This document shows positions 7,890 to 15,694 of a DNA stretch of 37,441 nucleotides, piece by piece. Origin of the DNA: CABHOJ01 sp965649545. GTDB lineage: Bacteria > Pseudomonadota > Gammaproteobacteria > Burkholderiales > Methylophilaceae. A program made the translations under genes and the position numbers. The notes beneath the pieces were generated by a model. It saw only the letters and a list, made by a program, of their open reading frames with translations, searched no databases and had not been told where the DNA came from. The stretch spans positions 1-37,441 of the forward strand of contig CBFGLF010000004.1 of NCBI GenBank assembly GCA_965649545.1, written 5' to 3'. Position 1 is the stretch's first letter, and the number at the start of each line of letters is the position of its first letter.

Positions 7890-9302
7890 ATGCGTGGAAA
7901 ATTCGAAAAATTTGGCTTGATCACCATCGGCGCTGTGCTCGGCATCATGTTGAGCCTCAATTACTCCGCCGTGGCCGACAAGGACAGCAAGCCACAGCAA
8001 TTACCGCTTGAGGATCTGCGCACCTTTGCCGAGGTGTTCGGCAAGGTCAAGAGCGATTACGTCGAACCTGTCGAAGACAAGAAACTGCTCAGCGAAGCCA
8101 TCAATGGCATGCTGTCCGGCCTGGATCCGCACTCGGCTTACCTCGATGCCGATGCCTTCAAGGACCTGCAGGCCGGTACGCAAGGTGAGTTCGGCGGCCT
8201 CGGTATCGAAGTCGGCATGGAAGACGGCTTCGTCAAGGTGGTCTCCCCGATCGAAGACACGCCCGCCTACAAGGCCGGACTGAAGAGCGGCGACCTCATC
8301 ATCAAGCTCGACGAGACGCCGGTGAAAGGCATGACGCTCAATGAAGCCGTCAAGCGTATGCGCGGCAAGCCCGATACCAACATCGTTCTGACCGTGTTGC
8401 GCAAGGGTGAAGCCAAGGCATTGACCTTCACGCTGACCCGCGCCGTGATCAAGACGCAGAGCGTCAAATACAAACTCTCCGAACCCGGCTACGCCTATGT
8501 GCGCGTGACCCAGTTCCAGGAGCACACCGGTGAAGACCTCGCCAAGGCCTTGAAGACCCTGCGCGACCAGAACAAGGAACCGTTCAAGGGCCTGATCCTC
8601 GACATGCGTAACAATCCGGGCGGCTTGCTCAACGCAGCCGTCGGTGTCTCCGCGGCCTTCATCCCCAAGGGTGAACTGGTGGTCTATACCGAAGGTCGCA
8701 CCGAAGATGCCAAGATGCGCCTGACCGCCAACCCGGAGAACTACGTCAAGGGCGGCGCACGTGAGGATTACCTGCGTAACCTGCCTGCCGAGTTCAAGTC
8801 GGTGCCGATGGTGGTGCTGGTGAACGGCGGCTCCGCCTCGGCGTCCGAGATCGTGGCAGGCGCCCTGCAGGATCACAAGCGTGCAGTCATCATGGGTACG
8901 CAGAGCTTCGGCAAGGGTTCGGTCCAGACCATCCTGCCGATGAACAATGGCACCGCCATCAAGCTCACCACGGCGCGCTACTTCACCCCCAAGGGCCGCT
9001 CGATCCAGGCCAAGGGCATCGTGCCTGACATCACCGTGGAAGAAGCGACCGTGAACACGGCCGACCAGGGCATGAACCTGCGCGAAGCCGACCTGAGCCG
9101 TCACTTGACCAATCCTAAGGAAGGCGAAGCTGCGCCAGCGGAACAACCCGCCAAGCCTGCAGCGCCAGCACCTGCCAATACGGACAGCAAGGACAAGCCG
9201 ACCGACAAGCCGATCCCCACCGAGCCCGGTTCCAAGTCGGATTACCAGTTCAATCAGGCGCTGAACCTGTTGAAGGGCCTGCAATTCATCCAGCGCAAAT
9301 AG
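7890..9302 (+). CDS. ctpA: S41 family C-terminal processing peptidase
   Basis: The 470-residue protein has an N-terminal signal or anchor helix (about 8-28), a PDZ domain (about 95-175) and the S41 catalytic domain (about 190-375). The catalytic dyad is S317 in GGSASASE and K342 in GTQSFGKGS, with the family spacing of 25 residues. The C-terminal tail (about 400-450) is a low-complexity Ala/Pro/Lys linker followed by a short conserved end. It degrades or trims periplasmic proteins from their C-termini. AAGGA stands nine bases before the ATG. The stop is 7 bases before coq7, so the two are probably one transcript. Confidence 0.96.
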   Translation: MRGKFEKFGLITIGAVLGIMLSLNYSAVADKDSKPQQLPLEDLRTFAEVFGKVKSDYVEPVEDKKLLSEAINGMLSGLDPHSAYLDADAFKDLQAGTQGEFGGLGIEVGMEDGFVKVVSPIEDTPAYKAGLKSGDLIIKLDETPVKGMTLNEAVKRMRGKPDTNIVLTVLRKGEAKALTFTLTRAVIKTQSVKYKLSEPGYAYVRVTQFQEHTGEDLAKALKTLRDQNKEPFKGLILDMRNNPGGLLNAAVGVSAAFIPKGELVVYTEGRTEDAKMRLTANPENYVKGGAREDYLRNLPAEFKSVPMVVLVNGGSASASEIVAGALQDHKRAVIMGTQSFGKGSVQTILPMNNGTAIKLTTARYFTPKGRSIQAKGIVPDITVEEATVNTADQGMNLREADLSRHLTNPKEGEAAPAEQPAKPAAPAPANTDSKDKPTDKPIPTEPGSKSDYQFNQALNLLKGLQFIQRK

Positions 9303-9309
9303 GTCCGGC

Positions 9310-9930
9310 ATGATCGACCGCTTGATCATCGAGTTCGACCGCACGCTACGCACCCTGCTGGCGGACGCCCAAAGCGTCCGTCCGCATCCGGATGCGACGC
9401 TCGCCGATACCCCGCTGGAAGAGACCGAGAAGAAACAGGCTGCCGCACTGATGCGCGTCAACCACACAGGGGAAGTCTGCGCGCAAGCCCTCTACAACGG
9501 TCAATCGCTCACTGCACGCAACCCGGAGACGGTCGCCGCCTTGCGCCAGGCCTCCCTTGAAGAGACCGAACACCTGGCCTGGTGCGACAAACGCATCAGC
9601 GAACTCGGCGGACACAAGAGCCTGTTCAATCCCTTGTTCTACAGCGGTTCATTCGCCCTAGGCGCCATCGCTGGGGCGTTGGGGGACAAATGGAACCTGG
9701 GTTTCCTGGCGGAGACCGAGCGGCAAGTCGGCCGACACCTCGATGAACATCTGGCACGCCTACCGGCGAACGACAGCAAGAGCCGCGCGATCCTCGAGCA
9801 GATGCGGATCGATGAAGCTGAACATGCCGCCACTGCGGTCGCCCAGGGTGCCGCCGAATTGCCCGGACCCGCCAAGGCCGCCATGCAACTGGTCTCCAAA
9901 GTGATGACACGAACGGCTTATTACCTGTAA
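9310..9930 (+). CDS. coq7: Coq7-type demethoxyubiquinone hydroxylase
   Basis: The 206-residue protein catalyses the last ring hydroxylation in ubiquinone synthesis, using O2 and a diiron centre at the membrane surface. The ligands are visible: E55 (NHTGEVCAQ), E85-x-x-H88 (EETEH), E137 (AETERQ) and E169-x-x-H172 (DEAEH). The length matches the bacterial family. It stands 7 bases after ctpA. Coq7 is the alternative to the flavoenzyme UbiF found in enteric bacteria and is common in betaproteobacteria. Together with the ubiB-like gene at 3213 it shows an aerobic ubiquinone pathway. Confidence 0.97.
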   Translation: MIDRLIIEFDRTLRTLLADAQSVRPHPDATLADTPLEETEKKQAAALMRVNHTGEVCAQALYNGQSLTARNPETVAALRQASLEETEHLAWCDKRISELGGHKSLFNPLFYSGSFALGAIAGALGDKWNLGFLAETERQVGRHLDEHLARLPANDSKSRAILEQMRIDEAEHAATAVAQGAAELPGPAKAAMQLVSKVMTRTAYYL

Positions 9931-10041
9931 CCCGACGTCATCCAGCCAGGCAAAGCCCCACCCGATTCGCCACAATAAGCCAAGCCAGCCAAGCCACACC
10001 AACCACCGCATTCCAGTCAACCAATCGAGTCAGTAGCCATC

Positions 10042-10368
10042 ATGCCCAAATTCAGCGAGACCCTTGCAAGCCTTGAACCCGTAGACCATATCGCCAGGAT
10101 CGAATTACGCGATGCTAATGGCAAGGTCGTCGCCAGCATCGAGAACAAACCCGGCAGCGCAGGTTCGGTCAAGGTCTATCACCACCTGTGGAAGAAGCAT
10201 GGCAGCATCGACCTCGCCGCAGCGACGGATGGCCTCGAGCTCTATGCGGAACACACCGATGATGCCGCTGAACATCCGGGCAAGCACCCGAATATCGACC
10301 GCTTGTTCGAGATCGTGGCCAATCCTCACGTGCTTTCAGTAGAGATCATCCCGCAGACGATGCACTGA
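10042..10368 (+). CDS. DUF2322 family protein
   Basis: The 108-residue cytoplasmic protein matches the DUF2322 pattern as remembered: an N-terminal FSETLASLEPVDHIARIEL segment, IENKPGSAGSVKVYHHLW in the middle, and AEHPGKHPNIDRLFEI near the end. The function of the family is unknown. No Shine-Dalgarno sequence is visible before the ATG; the 111-base leader is C- and A-rich and poor in G (9931-10041), which would leave it unstructured. A strong two-way terminator begins about 70 bases after the stop. It may be read through from coq7, since no obvious terminator lies between them. Confidence 0.85.
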   Translation: MPKFSETLASLEPVDHIARIELRDANGKVVASIENKPGSAGSVKVYHHLWKKHGSIDLAAATDGLELYAEHTDDAAEHPGKHPNIDRLFEIVANPHVLSVEIIPQTMH

Positions 10369-10436
10369 AGGTCAACAAGTCGAGGGCCTAGGGCCCGGAA
10401 TGTCGTGTCCATTCTTGCAACATAGACTCGTGTCAT

Positions 10437-10464
10437 AAAAAAGCCCGCGATCGCGGGCTTTTTT
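10437..10464. terminator. bidirectional intrinsic terminator
   Basis: A perfect 8-base-pair self-complementary GCCCGCGA/TCGCGGGC (10443-10458) is flanked by six A residues on the left and six T residues on the right. It can end the DUF2322 transcript on the plus strand and the VOC/OsmC transcript on the minus strand. Confidence 0.93.
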
Positions 10465-10516
10465 ATGGCTATCCGGGTTGAGCCGGATGCTCACCGGATA
10501 TTGAGGATGCTTCAGG

Positions 10517-10939
10517 TCAGAGCTTGTCCGAAATGGGAGGATGGTAGATGAATTGCACCAGATTGCCTGCGGGGTCGAAGCAATAAAGGCTTCGCGCACC
10601 ATCCCGATGGGTCTTCGGCGCCTGCGCGATCTTCACGCCATTCGCCAGCAGGTGCGTATGCCATGCATCGACATCATCAGGCGCACGCATGATGAAGCCG
10701 ATATGGTCCAGACGCTGCGCGCCCTGCAGCGATTGATCCGCATCGAGGCGATGGAGCGCGACATTATCCTTGCCCGATGTCAGGTAGATATTGTCTGGAT
10801 CCGGCTGCCACTCTTCCTGCATGCCGACCACATCGCGGTAGAACACCAGGCATGCCTGCAGGTCATGGACGAACAACGCGACATGATGCATGCCCAGCAT
10901 GCCGCCCGGACGCTCGGTCTGGGGATGGGTTTGACTCAC
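10517..10939 (-). CDS. VOC family (glyoxalase-like) protein
   Basis: The 140-residue protein is a two-repeat VOC fold: GMHHVALFVHDL with H19 opens repeat one, and RLDHIGFIM with H79 opens repeat two. In metal-dependent members the closing ligand is Glu in a GNxxEF motif; here it reads GNLVQF (Gln at 129), so metal binding or substrate type may differ. The substrate is unknown. The start codon is GTG (10937-10939) and overlaps the stop of the OsmC gene as GTGA; a later in-frame ATG at residue 14 is possible but loses the coupling. It is the second gene of an OsmC-VOC pair. Confidence 0.9.
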   Translation of the reverse strand: MSQTHPQTERPGGMLGMHHVALFVHDLQACLVFYRDVVGMQEEWQPDPDNIYLTSGKDNVALHRLDADQSLQGAQRLDHIGFIMRAPDDVDAWHTHLLANGVKIAQAPKTHRDGARSLYCFDPAGNLVQFIYHPPISDKL

Positions 10940-11358
10940 AGCGGCGCCTCGACGATCTCGAAGTCATGGGTGACCTCAGCGGCCTTGCCCAGCATGATGG
11001 AGGCCGAACAGTATTTCTCCGCGGACAATTTCACGGCACGTTCGACCTGAACCGGGTTCAGGCCTTTGCCCGTGACCACGAACCGAACATGGATCTTGGT
11101 GAAGACCTTCGGTACCTCGTCCGCTCGTTCGGCCTGCAGTTCCGCGACGCAATCCGTGACCGGCTGACGCGCTTTCTTGAGGATGGTCACCACATCGAAC
11201 GACGAGCAGGCGCCCATGCTGATCAGCAACATCTCCATCGGGCGCATGCCAAGGTTACGGCCGCCAGCTTCAGGCGCGCCATCGAGCACGACCGCGTGAC
11301 CGGTCTCGGATTCGCCCATGAAGCAGACGTTCTCGATCCACTTGACGCGCGCTTTCAT
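10936..11358 (-). CDS. OsmC/Ohr family redox protein
   Basis: The 140-residue protein has the two conserved cysteines of the OsmC family, C51 (MGACSSFDVV) and C117 (KYCSASIML). Family members reduce organic hydroperoxides through this Cys pair. The overall pattern (GMRPMEMLLISMGAC) is that of the YhfA-like branch, whose substrate is not settled. The stop overlaps the GTG start of the VOC gene by four bases. The FKBP isomerase gene ends 2 bases before the window position where this gene begins to be read from the other side, meaning FKBP (11361-11822) lies just upstream with a 2-base gap, so the three probably form one transcript. Confidence 0.92.
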   Translation of the reverse strand: MKARVKWIENVCFMGESETGHAVVLDGAPEAGGRNLGMRPMEMLLISMGACSSFDVVTILKKARQPVTDCVAELQAERADEVPKVFTKIHVRFVVTGKGLNPVQVERAVKLSAEKYCSASIMLGKAAEVTHDFEIVEAPL

Positions 11359-11360
11359 GC

Positions 11361-11822
11361 TTATTTCACGCCCAGCAGTTCAACGTCGAATATCAGGGTG
11401 GCGTTCGGCGGGATGACGCCACCGGCACCGGCCTGTCCATAGCCCATGTGGGGAGGGATGATCAAGGTGCGCTTACCGCCGACCTTCATGCCGGCGAAGC
11501 CTTCGTCCCACCCCTGGATCACTTGGCCACCGCCGAGGAAGAATACGAAGGGCTCCTTGCGGTCGACCGAGCTGTCGAACTTTTCGCCCTTGTTGTCCGG
11601 CTTGCTGGCGTCGTAGAGCCAGCCCGTGTAATGCACGGTGACATTGAAACCGGGCTCGGCTTCGCGGCCTTGGCCGACCAGGGTGTCGATCTTGACGAGT
11701 TCGTTGGTGTTCTGGGTCATTGCAGTGGTTTCCTGATTTGAAGTTTTCGAATCTGCCGTACAGGCACTGGTGGCGAAGATCGCCATCAATGCTGCGCCGG
11801 CATAAAGGGTGGCGCGGTTCAT
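11361..11822 (-). CDS. FKBP-type peptidyl-prolyl isomerase, exported
   Basis: The 153-residue protein begins with a signal peptide (about 1-20) that ends at Cys21 in ATSAC, so it is possibly a lipoprotein although the lipobox is imperfect. The FKBP domain follows from about residue 45, with VHYTGWLYD, FDSSVDR, VIQGWDEGFAGMKVGGKR and IPPNATLIFDVELL. It catalyses proline isomerisation during folding of periplasmic or envelope proteins. GGAG lies 6 to 7 bases before the ATG. The stop is 2 bases from the start of the OsmC gene, which suggests a shared transcript FKBP-OsmC-VOC. Confidence 0.93.
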   Translation of the reverse strand: MNRATLYAGAALMAIFATSACTADSKTSNQETTAMTQNTNELVKIDTLVGQGREAEPGFNVTVHYTGWLYDASKPDNKGEKFDSSVDRKEPFVFFLGGGQVIQGWDEGFAGMKVGGKRTLIIPPHMGYGQAGAGGVIPPNATLIFDVELLGVK

Positions 11823-11927
11823 AGGGGCTCCAAAGGCGTGGTCAAAGTAAGGCGGGCGTGGATCTTAGTGTGCAAAAGTTGAATATGATACCGGAAATGG
11901 CTCGACAGTTCCCCGTGCGTGCGGACC

Positions 11928-13343
11928 TCAAGGCTGGTGGTATACCCAGTCGAGCAAGGCGTCCTGGGCCGCCTTGGTGGCACCGGCATTGTTGTGGTTC
12001 ACCATGAAGACGACGATCCAGCGGCGGTTGTATTGATCCAGCAGATACCCGGCGATCGCCCTGACCCCTTCCAGCGAGCCGGTCTTGAGATGTGCCCGCC
12101 CTTGTGCGGCGCTGCCGTTGAGGCGTTTGCGCGTCGTGCCGTCCACCGCGAGTACCGGCAACGAGGACATCAATTCCGGCATCACGGGGCTGTCGTACGC
12201 CTGTTGCAGCAGATCCGCCATATGCCCCGCGCTGATGCGTTCGATACGCGAGAGGCCGGAACCGTTCTCCAGCACCAGCTCCGGGAAACTCAGGCCCTTG
12301 TTGGCCAGCCAACTCTTGATCGCTTTCTCGCCATCCGGCTCCTTGCCGGGGATGGCGACATGCTGTGCGGCGATGGTCAGGAACAGCTGCCTCGCCATCA
12401 GGTTGTTGCTGTATTTGTTGATCGGTCGGATGACATCGGACAACGTCGCCGAATCATGCTGGAACAGTTTGGTGGCCGCCATTGGCATGGCTTCGAGACG
12501 AAGGCCGCCCGCGAATGTGCCGCCCAGTTGTTTCCAGAGGATACGAAACAGGTCGAAGGTATAGGCCGACTCGTTCATCACGCTGAGTTCGAGCACCTTC
12601 TCGCCGCAGGCCCCGGCGTAGCTGCCGCTGAAGGTGACCGTGGCGCGATCGGCTTCGTTCGTCACGGCATAACTGAGGCGACTCTTCCAGTCTCCGCAGG
12701 CGCCGGGAGACCATTTCACCTGATTGACGATCCTGATCGCGGGGAGCTCAGGCTCCGCCAGGATGGTCAGGCGCTGCGCATCCGATGAGAAGCGGAAACT
12801 GGTCGACTTGAGGTTACTCACCAGCGCGGATGGCGTCGCGTTATAGGCACGATACGGCTCGTTATCGAACGCACCCGCAGACTGGGCATTGGAGGCGAAA
12901 TAAGTAGTATCGAGCACGAGGTCACCGCGAATGTCGCGGATACCTGCCTGCCGCAACCGGTTCAGCATGCCCCAGAGGTCCTGCGCCATCAGCGACGGAT
13001 CGCCATAGCCCTTGATCACCAGGTCGCCGTTCAAGACCCCCTGACTGACTTCGCCGGTACGGTAGACCTCGGTAGGCCAACGGTAAGCGGGGCCGAGCAA
13101 TTCCAGCCCCGCATAGGTCGTCAGCAGTTTCATGGTCGATGCGGGGTTCATGGCCTGATCCGCACGATGATCCACCAGACGGATCGGCGCACCATCCTGC
13201 TTGTTCACCGACTGCACCAGCACCGCCACCGCTTCCTGCGGCACACCGGCTTTGCCCAGCGCCTCGCTGACGGGTGAGGGCAGCTGCGCGTGTGTGAGGG
13301 ATGTGCATAGCGATAAGCACCAGGCGACGAGCAGCCTACGCAC
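11928..13343 (-). CDS. dacB: D-alanyl-D-alanine carboxypeptidase/endopeptidase (PBP4)
   Basis: The 471-residue protein has a signal peptide (about 1-19) and the three penicillin-binding motifs of class C low-mass PBPs: S69-T-M-K72 (NPASTMK), the SNN of NKYSNNLMA, and KTG near the C-terminus (HLKTGSLEG). The long insertion between the first two motifs is typical of PBP4. It trims and cleaves peptidoglycan cross-links in the periplasm. The start overlaps the last 8 bases of bioA, so its translation is probably coupled to that gene even though the pathways are unrelated. Confidence 0.95.
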   Translation of the reverse strand: MRRLLVAWCLSLCTSLTHAQLPSPVSEALGKAGVPQEAVAVLVQSVNKQDGAPIRLVDHRADQAMNPASTMKLLTTYAGLELLGPAYRWPTEVYRTGEVSQGVLNGDLVIKGYGDPSLMAQDLWGMLNRLRQAGIRDIRGDLVLDTTYFASNAQSAGAFDNEPYRAYNATPSALVSNLKSTSFRFSSDAQRLTILAEPELPAIRIVNQVKWSPGACGDWKSRLSYAVTNEADRATVTFSGSYAGACGEKVLELSVMNESAYTFDLFRILWKQLGGTFAGGLRLEAMPMAATKLFQHDSATLSDVIRPINKYSNNLMARQLFLTIAAQHVAIPGKEPDGEKAIKSWLANKGLSFPELVLENGSGLSRIERISAGHMADLLQQAYDSPVMPELMSSLPVLAVDGTTRKRLNGSAAQGRAHLKTGSLEGVRAIAGYLLDQYNRRWIVVFMVNHNNAGATKAAQDALLDWVYHQP

Positions 13344-14646
13344 CGAGCATCTCCCGCAGGATGCAGTGGCTCTGTTCCACCATCAGGTCCATTTGCGCTT
13401 CATCGATGATATACGGCGGCATGAAATAAACCGTATTGCCGATCGGCCTCAACAACAGCCCCTTCTCCAATGCCGCCTGGTAGAAGCGCCGCTGGAACAG
13501 GACATCCTCGGTGTCGACGTCGAACGCGGCGATCATGCCGTAATGACGCACATGGCGGACGGGCAAGTCCGACAGCATCTGCATCTTGCTTTTCAGGTAA
13601 GCCGACTTGGCGAAGTTACTGTCCAGGACTCGCTCTGTCTCAAAAATGTCCAGCGTCGCCAGTGCGGCACTACAGGCCAGCGGGTTGCCGGTGTAACTAT
13701 GGGAATGCAGGAAGCCGCGGGCCGTGCGGTCGTCGTAGAACGCGCGATAGATGTCGTCGGTGGTGAGCGTCACGGACAGGGGCAGGTAACCGCCGGTGAT
13801 GCCTTTGGACAAGCAGATGAAATCCGGAACGATATCGGCTTGCTGGCAGGCGAACATGGCGCCGGTACGGCCGAAACCGACGGCGATCTCGTCGGCGATG
13901 AGGTGCACCTGATATTCGTCGCAGATCTCGCGGGCACGTTTGAGGTAGATCGGGTGATGCATCGCCATGCCGCCGGCACATTGCACCAGCGGTTCCAGGA
14001 TGAGTGCCGCGATCTCCTGATGGTGCAGGGCCACCTGCACCTCCAAGGCCTTGGCACAGCGTAGTGCGTAGGCTTCCGGCGATTCTCCCGTTTCGGCCAT
14101 GCGCCAGTCCGGCGATGGCACTTGTATGCCCTGCCGCAACAAGGGTTCATAGGTGTCCTTGAAGATAGCGACATCGGTCACGGACAAGGCGCCCAGGGTC
14201 TCACCGTGATAACTGTGCTGCAGGTGGATGAAGCGGGTCTTCTGCGGCTGGTCGTGATTGCGCCAGTAATGAAAGCTCATCTTCAACGCGATCTCGGTCG
14301 CCGAGGCGCCATCGGAGGCATAGAAACAATGCCCCAGGCCGGTGAGGGCAGACAGGCGCTCCGACAATTCGACCACCGGCGCATGCGTGAATCCTGCCAG
14401 GATCACATGTTCGAGCTGGTCCAGCTGATCCTTGATGGCTTGCTTGATGCGCGGGTGATTGTGGCCGAACAGATTGACCCACCAGGAGCTCACACCATCG
14501 AGGTAGCGCTTGCCGTCGAAGTCGTGCAGCCAGATCCCCTCGCCGCGCTGGATGGGAACTAGAGGCAAGGCCTCATGATGCTTCATCTGCGTGCATGGGT
14601 GCCAGACCGCCTGCAGACTGCGGCTCAACAAGGTCTCGTTATCCAT
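13336..14646 (-). CDS. bioA: adenosylmethionine-8-amino-7-oxononanoate aminotransferase
   Basis: The 436-residue class III aminotransferase makes 7,8-diaminopelargonate from KAPA with S-adenosylmethionine as amino donor, in biotin synthesis. PLP-binding Lys is K281 (LSKGITGG) and the pyridine-contacting Asp is D252 (LIADEIAVGFGRTG). The N-terminal HPCTQM and GVSSWWVNLFGHNHP are BioA signatures; length is normal. Its ATG directly follows the TAG of the upstream unknown gene with no spacer, and its end overlaps dacB by 8 bases. No other bio gene is in the window. Confidence 0.97.
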   Translation of the reverse strand: MDNETLLSRSLQAVWHPCTQMKHHEALPLVPIQRGEGIWLHDFDGKRYLDGVSSWWVNLFGHNHPRIKQAIKDQLDQLEHVILAGFTHAPVVELSERLSALTGLGHCFYASDGASATEIALKMSFHYWRNHDQPQKTRFIHLQHSYHGETLGALSVTDVAIFKDTYEPLLRQGIQVPSPDWRMAETGESPEAYALRCAKALEVQVALHHQEIAALILEPLVQCAGGMAMHHPIYLKRAREICDEYQVHLIADEIAVGFGRTGAMFACQQADIVPDFICLSKGITGGYLPLSVTLTTDDIYRAFYDDRTARGFLHSHSYTGNPLACSAALATLDIFETERVLDSNFAKSAYLKSKMQMLSDLPVRHVRHYGMIAAFDVDTEDVLFQRRFYQAALEKGLLLRPIGNTVYFMPPYIIDEAQMDLMVEQSHCILREMLGA

Positions 14647-15195
14647 CTAGTGCAATACCGGCCGATTGGTGGATTCAGGCATCAGCGTGACGCCTTCGGC
14701 GAAACTCAGGTCCCAGCCAGCTTCCTTGCTCGTGATCTGCAACATATTGGTCAAGGCCTGGATCAGTTCCTGATTCATGGGGATACGCAGGTTGAGTTGT
14801 TCATCCGCCAGCAGCTCCATCACATGCTGCCCGTTATCCAGGGCGAGGATGCGGCACTCGCGGGGCAGGATCGGGGCGTCCGTCAGGTTGGTGCGGCTGG
14901 CGTCGTAGGTCTCGGTGAAATCGAGCTGCTTCAGTGTCTTTTGCTCCGTGGCCTGTTTCGCGGCCTGGTCGAGCGCGTCGCTGGTTTGTGACGTGAACAT
15001 ATCGGGCGCCGTCACTGGTAGCAGGTCCGCACTTTGTAGCAGGCCCCATACGGCCTTGACGATCCGTCGCGTCAGCCAGATCTTGATCTCGGTGCCATCG
15101 CTCAATCCCAGACGCAATAGCAGCCTGTCCTGCAGCGCGTCATAGCCTAGGTTCAGCTGCTGGATCGATGCGTTGATCAATGAATTCTCTGTCAC
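14647..15195 (-). CDS. conserved hypothetical protein upstream of bioA
   Basis: The 182-residue protein is not recognised. It shows a beta-rich N-terminal part (SIQQLNLGYDALQDRLLLRLGLSDGTEIKIWLTRRIVKAVWGLL), a middle region rich in Ala, Gln and Thr, and a C-terminal part that looks compact (CRILALDNGQHVMELLADE, then a helical stretch). No signal peptide or membrane helix is seen. The GTG at 15193-15195 is preferred as start because GGAG lies five bases upstream; an ATG 33 bases earlier has no ribosome site. The stop abuts the bioA ATG. Its promoter must lie in the 15196-15359 region shared with groES. Confidence 0.75.
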   Translation of the reverse strand: MTENSLINASIQQLNLGYDALQDRLLLRLGLSDGTEIKIWLTRRIVKAVWGLLQSADLLPVTAPDMFTSQTSDALDQAAKQATEQKTLKQLDFTETYDASRTNLTDAPILPRECRILALDNGQHVMELLADEQLNLRIPMNQELIQALTNMLQITSKEAGWDLSFAEGVTLMPESTNRPVLH

Positions 15196-15232
15196 CCGTA
15201 CTCCAAATCGATGAATGTTTAGCCGCATCGCA

Positions 15233-15259
15233 CTTGAAAAATGCCTGCGTCGCCCTTAT
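15233..15259 (+). promoter_or_regulatory. sigma32-like heat-shock promoter of groESL
   Basis: CTTGAAA (15233-15239) is followed after 13 bases by CCCTTAT (15253-15259). This matches the sigma32 consensus CTTGAAA-N11-16-CCCATnT at all positions but one. It lies directly upstream of the CIRCE operator. Confidence 0.72.
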
Positions 15260-15261
15260 TA

Positions 15262-15288
15262 TTAGCACTCAAGAAGGAAGAGTGCTAA
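15262..15288. promoter_or_regulatory. CIRCE operator (HrcA binding site)
   Basis: TTAGCACTC (15262-15270), nine bases, then GAGTGCTAA (15280-15288): a perfect match to the CIRCE inverted repeat. It is located 71 bases before the groES ATG, at the expected start of the transcript. HrcA bound here represses groESL until heat stress. Confidence 0.97.
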
Positions 15289-15359
15289 CAGCACCCCTTT
15301 ATTCAAGAATTCGTAACGAACCATGTTAGTGAATCAACCCAATTTAAGGAGAACTCCGC

Positions 15360-15650
15360 ATGAAAATCCGTCCTTTACATGATCGCGTTATTGTTAAGCG
15401 CCTCGAAGAAGAACGCAAGACCGCATCTGGCATTGTGATCCCAGACACCGCCGCTGAGAAGCCTGATCAAGGCGAAGTGATCGCTGTCGGTCCTGGCAAG
15501 AAGGATGACAACGGCAAGACCATCGCCCTCGACGTCAAGGTCGGCGACAAGGTGCTGTTCGGCAAGTACGCTGGCCAGGCCGTCAAGGTCGGCGGCGAAG
15601 AGGTGCTGGTCATGCGCGAAGAAGACATCATGGGTGTCGTTGAAGCTTAA
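15360..15650 (+). CDS. groES: co-chaperonin GroES
   Basis: The 96-residue Cpn10 protein forms the heptameric lid of the GroEL cage. It starts with MKIRPLHDRVIVKRLEEE and carries the mobile loop (about 16-33) and the VGPGKKDDNGK segment. AAGGAG lies 7 to 8 bases before the ATG. Control is by a sigma32-like promoter and a CIRCE operator just upstream. The stop is 44 bases before groEL, and the two are one operon. Confidence 0.99.
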   Translation: MKIRPLHDRVIVKRLEEERKTASGIVIPDTAAEKPDQGEVIAVGPGKKDDNGKTIALDVKVGDKVLFGKYAGQAVKVGGEEVLVMREEDIMGVVEA

Positions 15651-15694
15651 TCCCTTTCGTCATCGATTACTGAAATAGATTCTAGGAGATACAA

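Noticed and set aside
8001..9467. Long minus-strand open frame of 488 codons
   Set aside because: It is antisense to ctpA and part of coq7, has a composition rich in His, Gly and Arg with no motif, and arises from the GC-rich codon pattern of the real genes.
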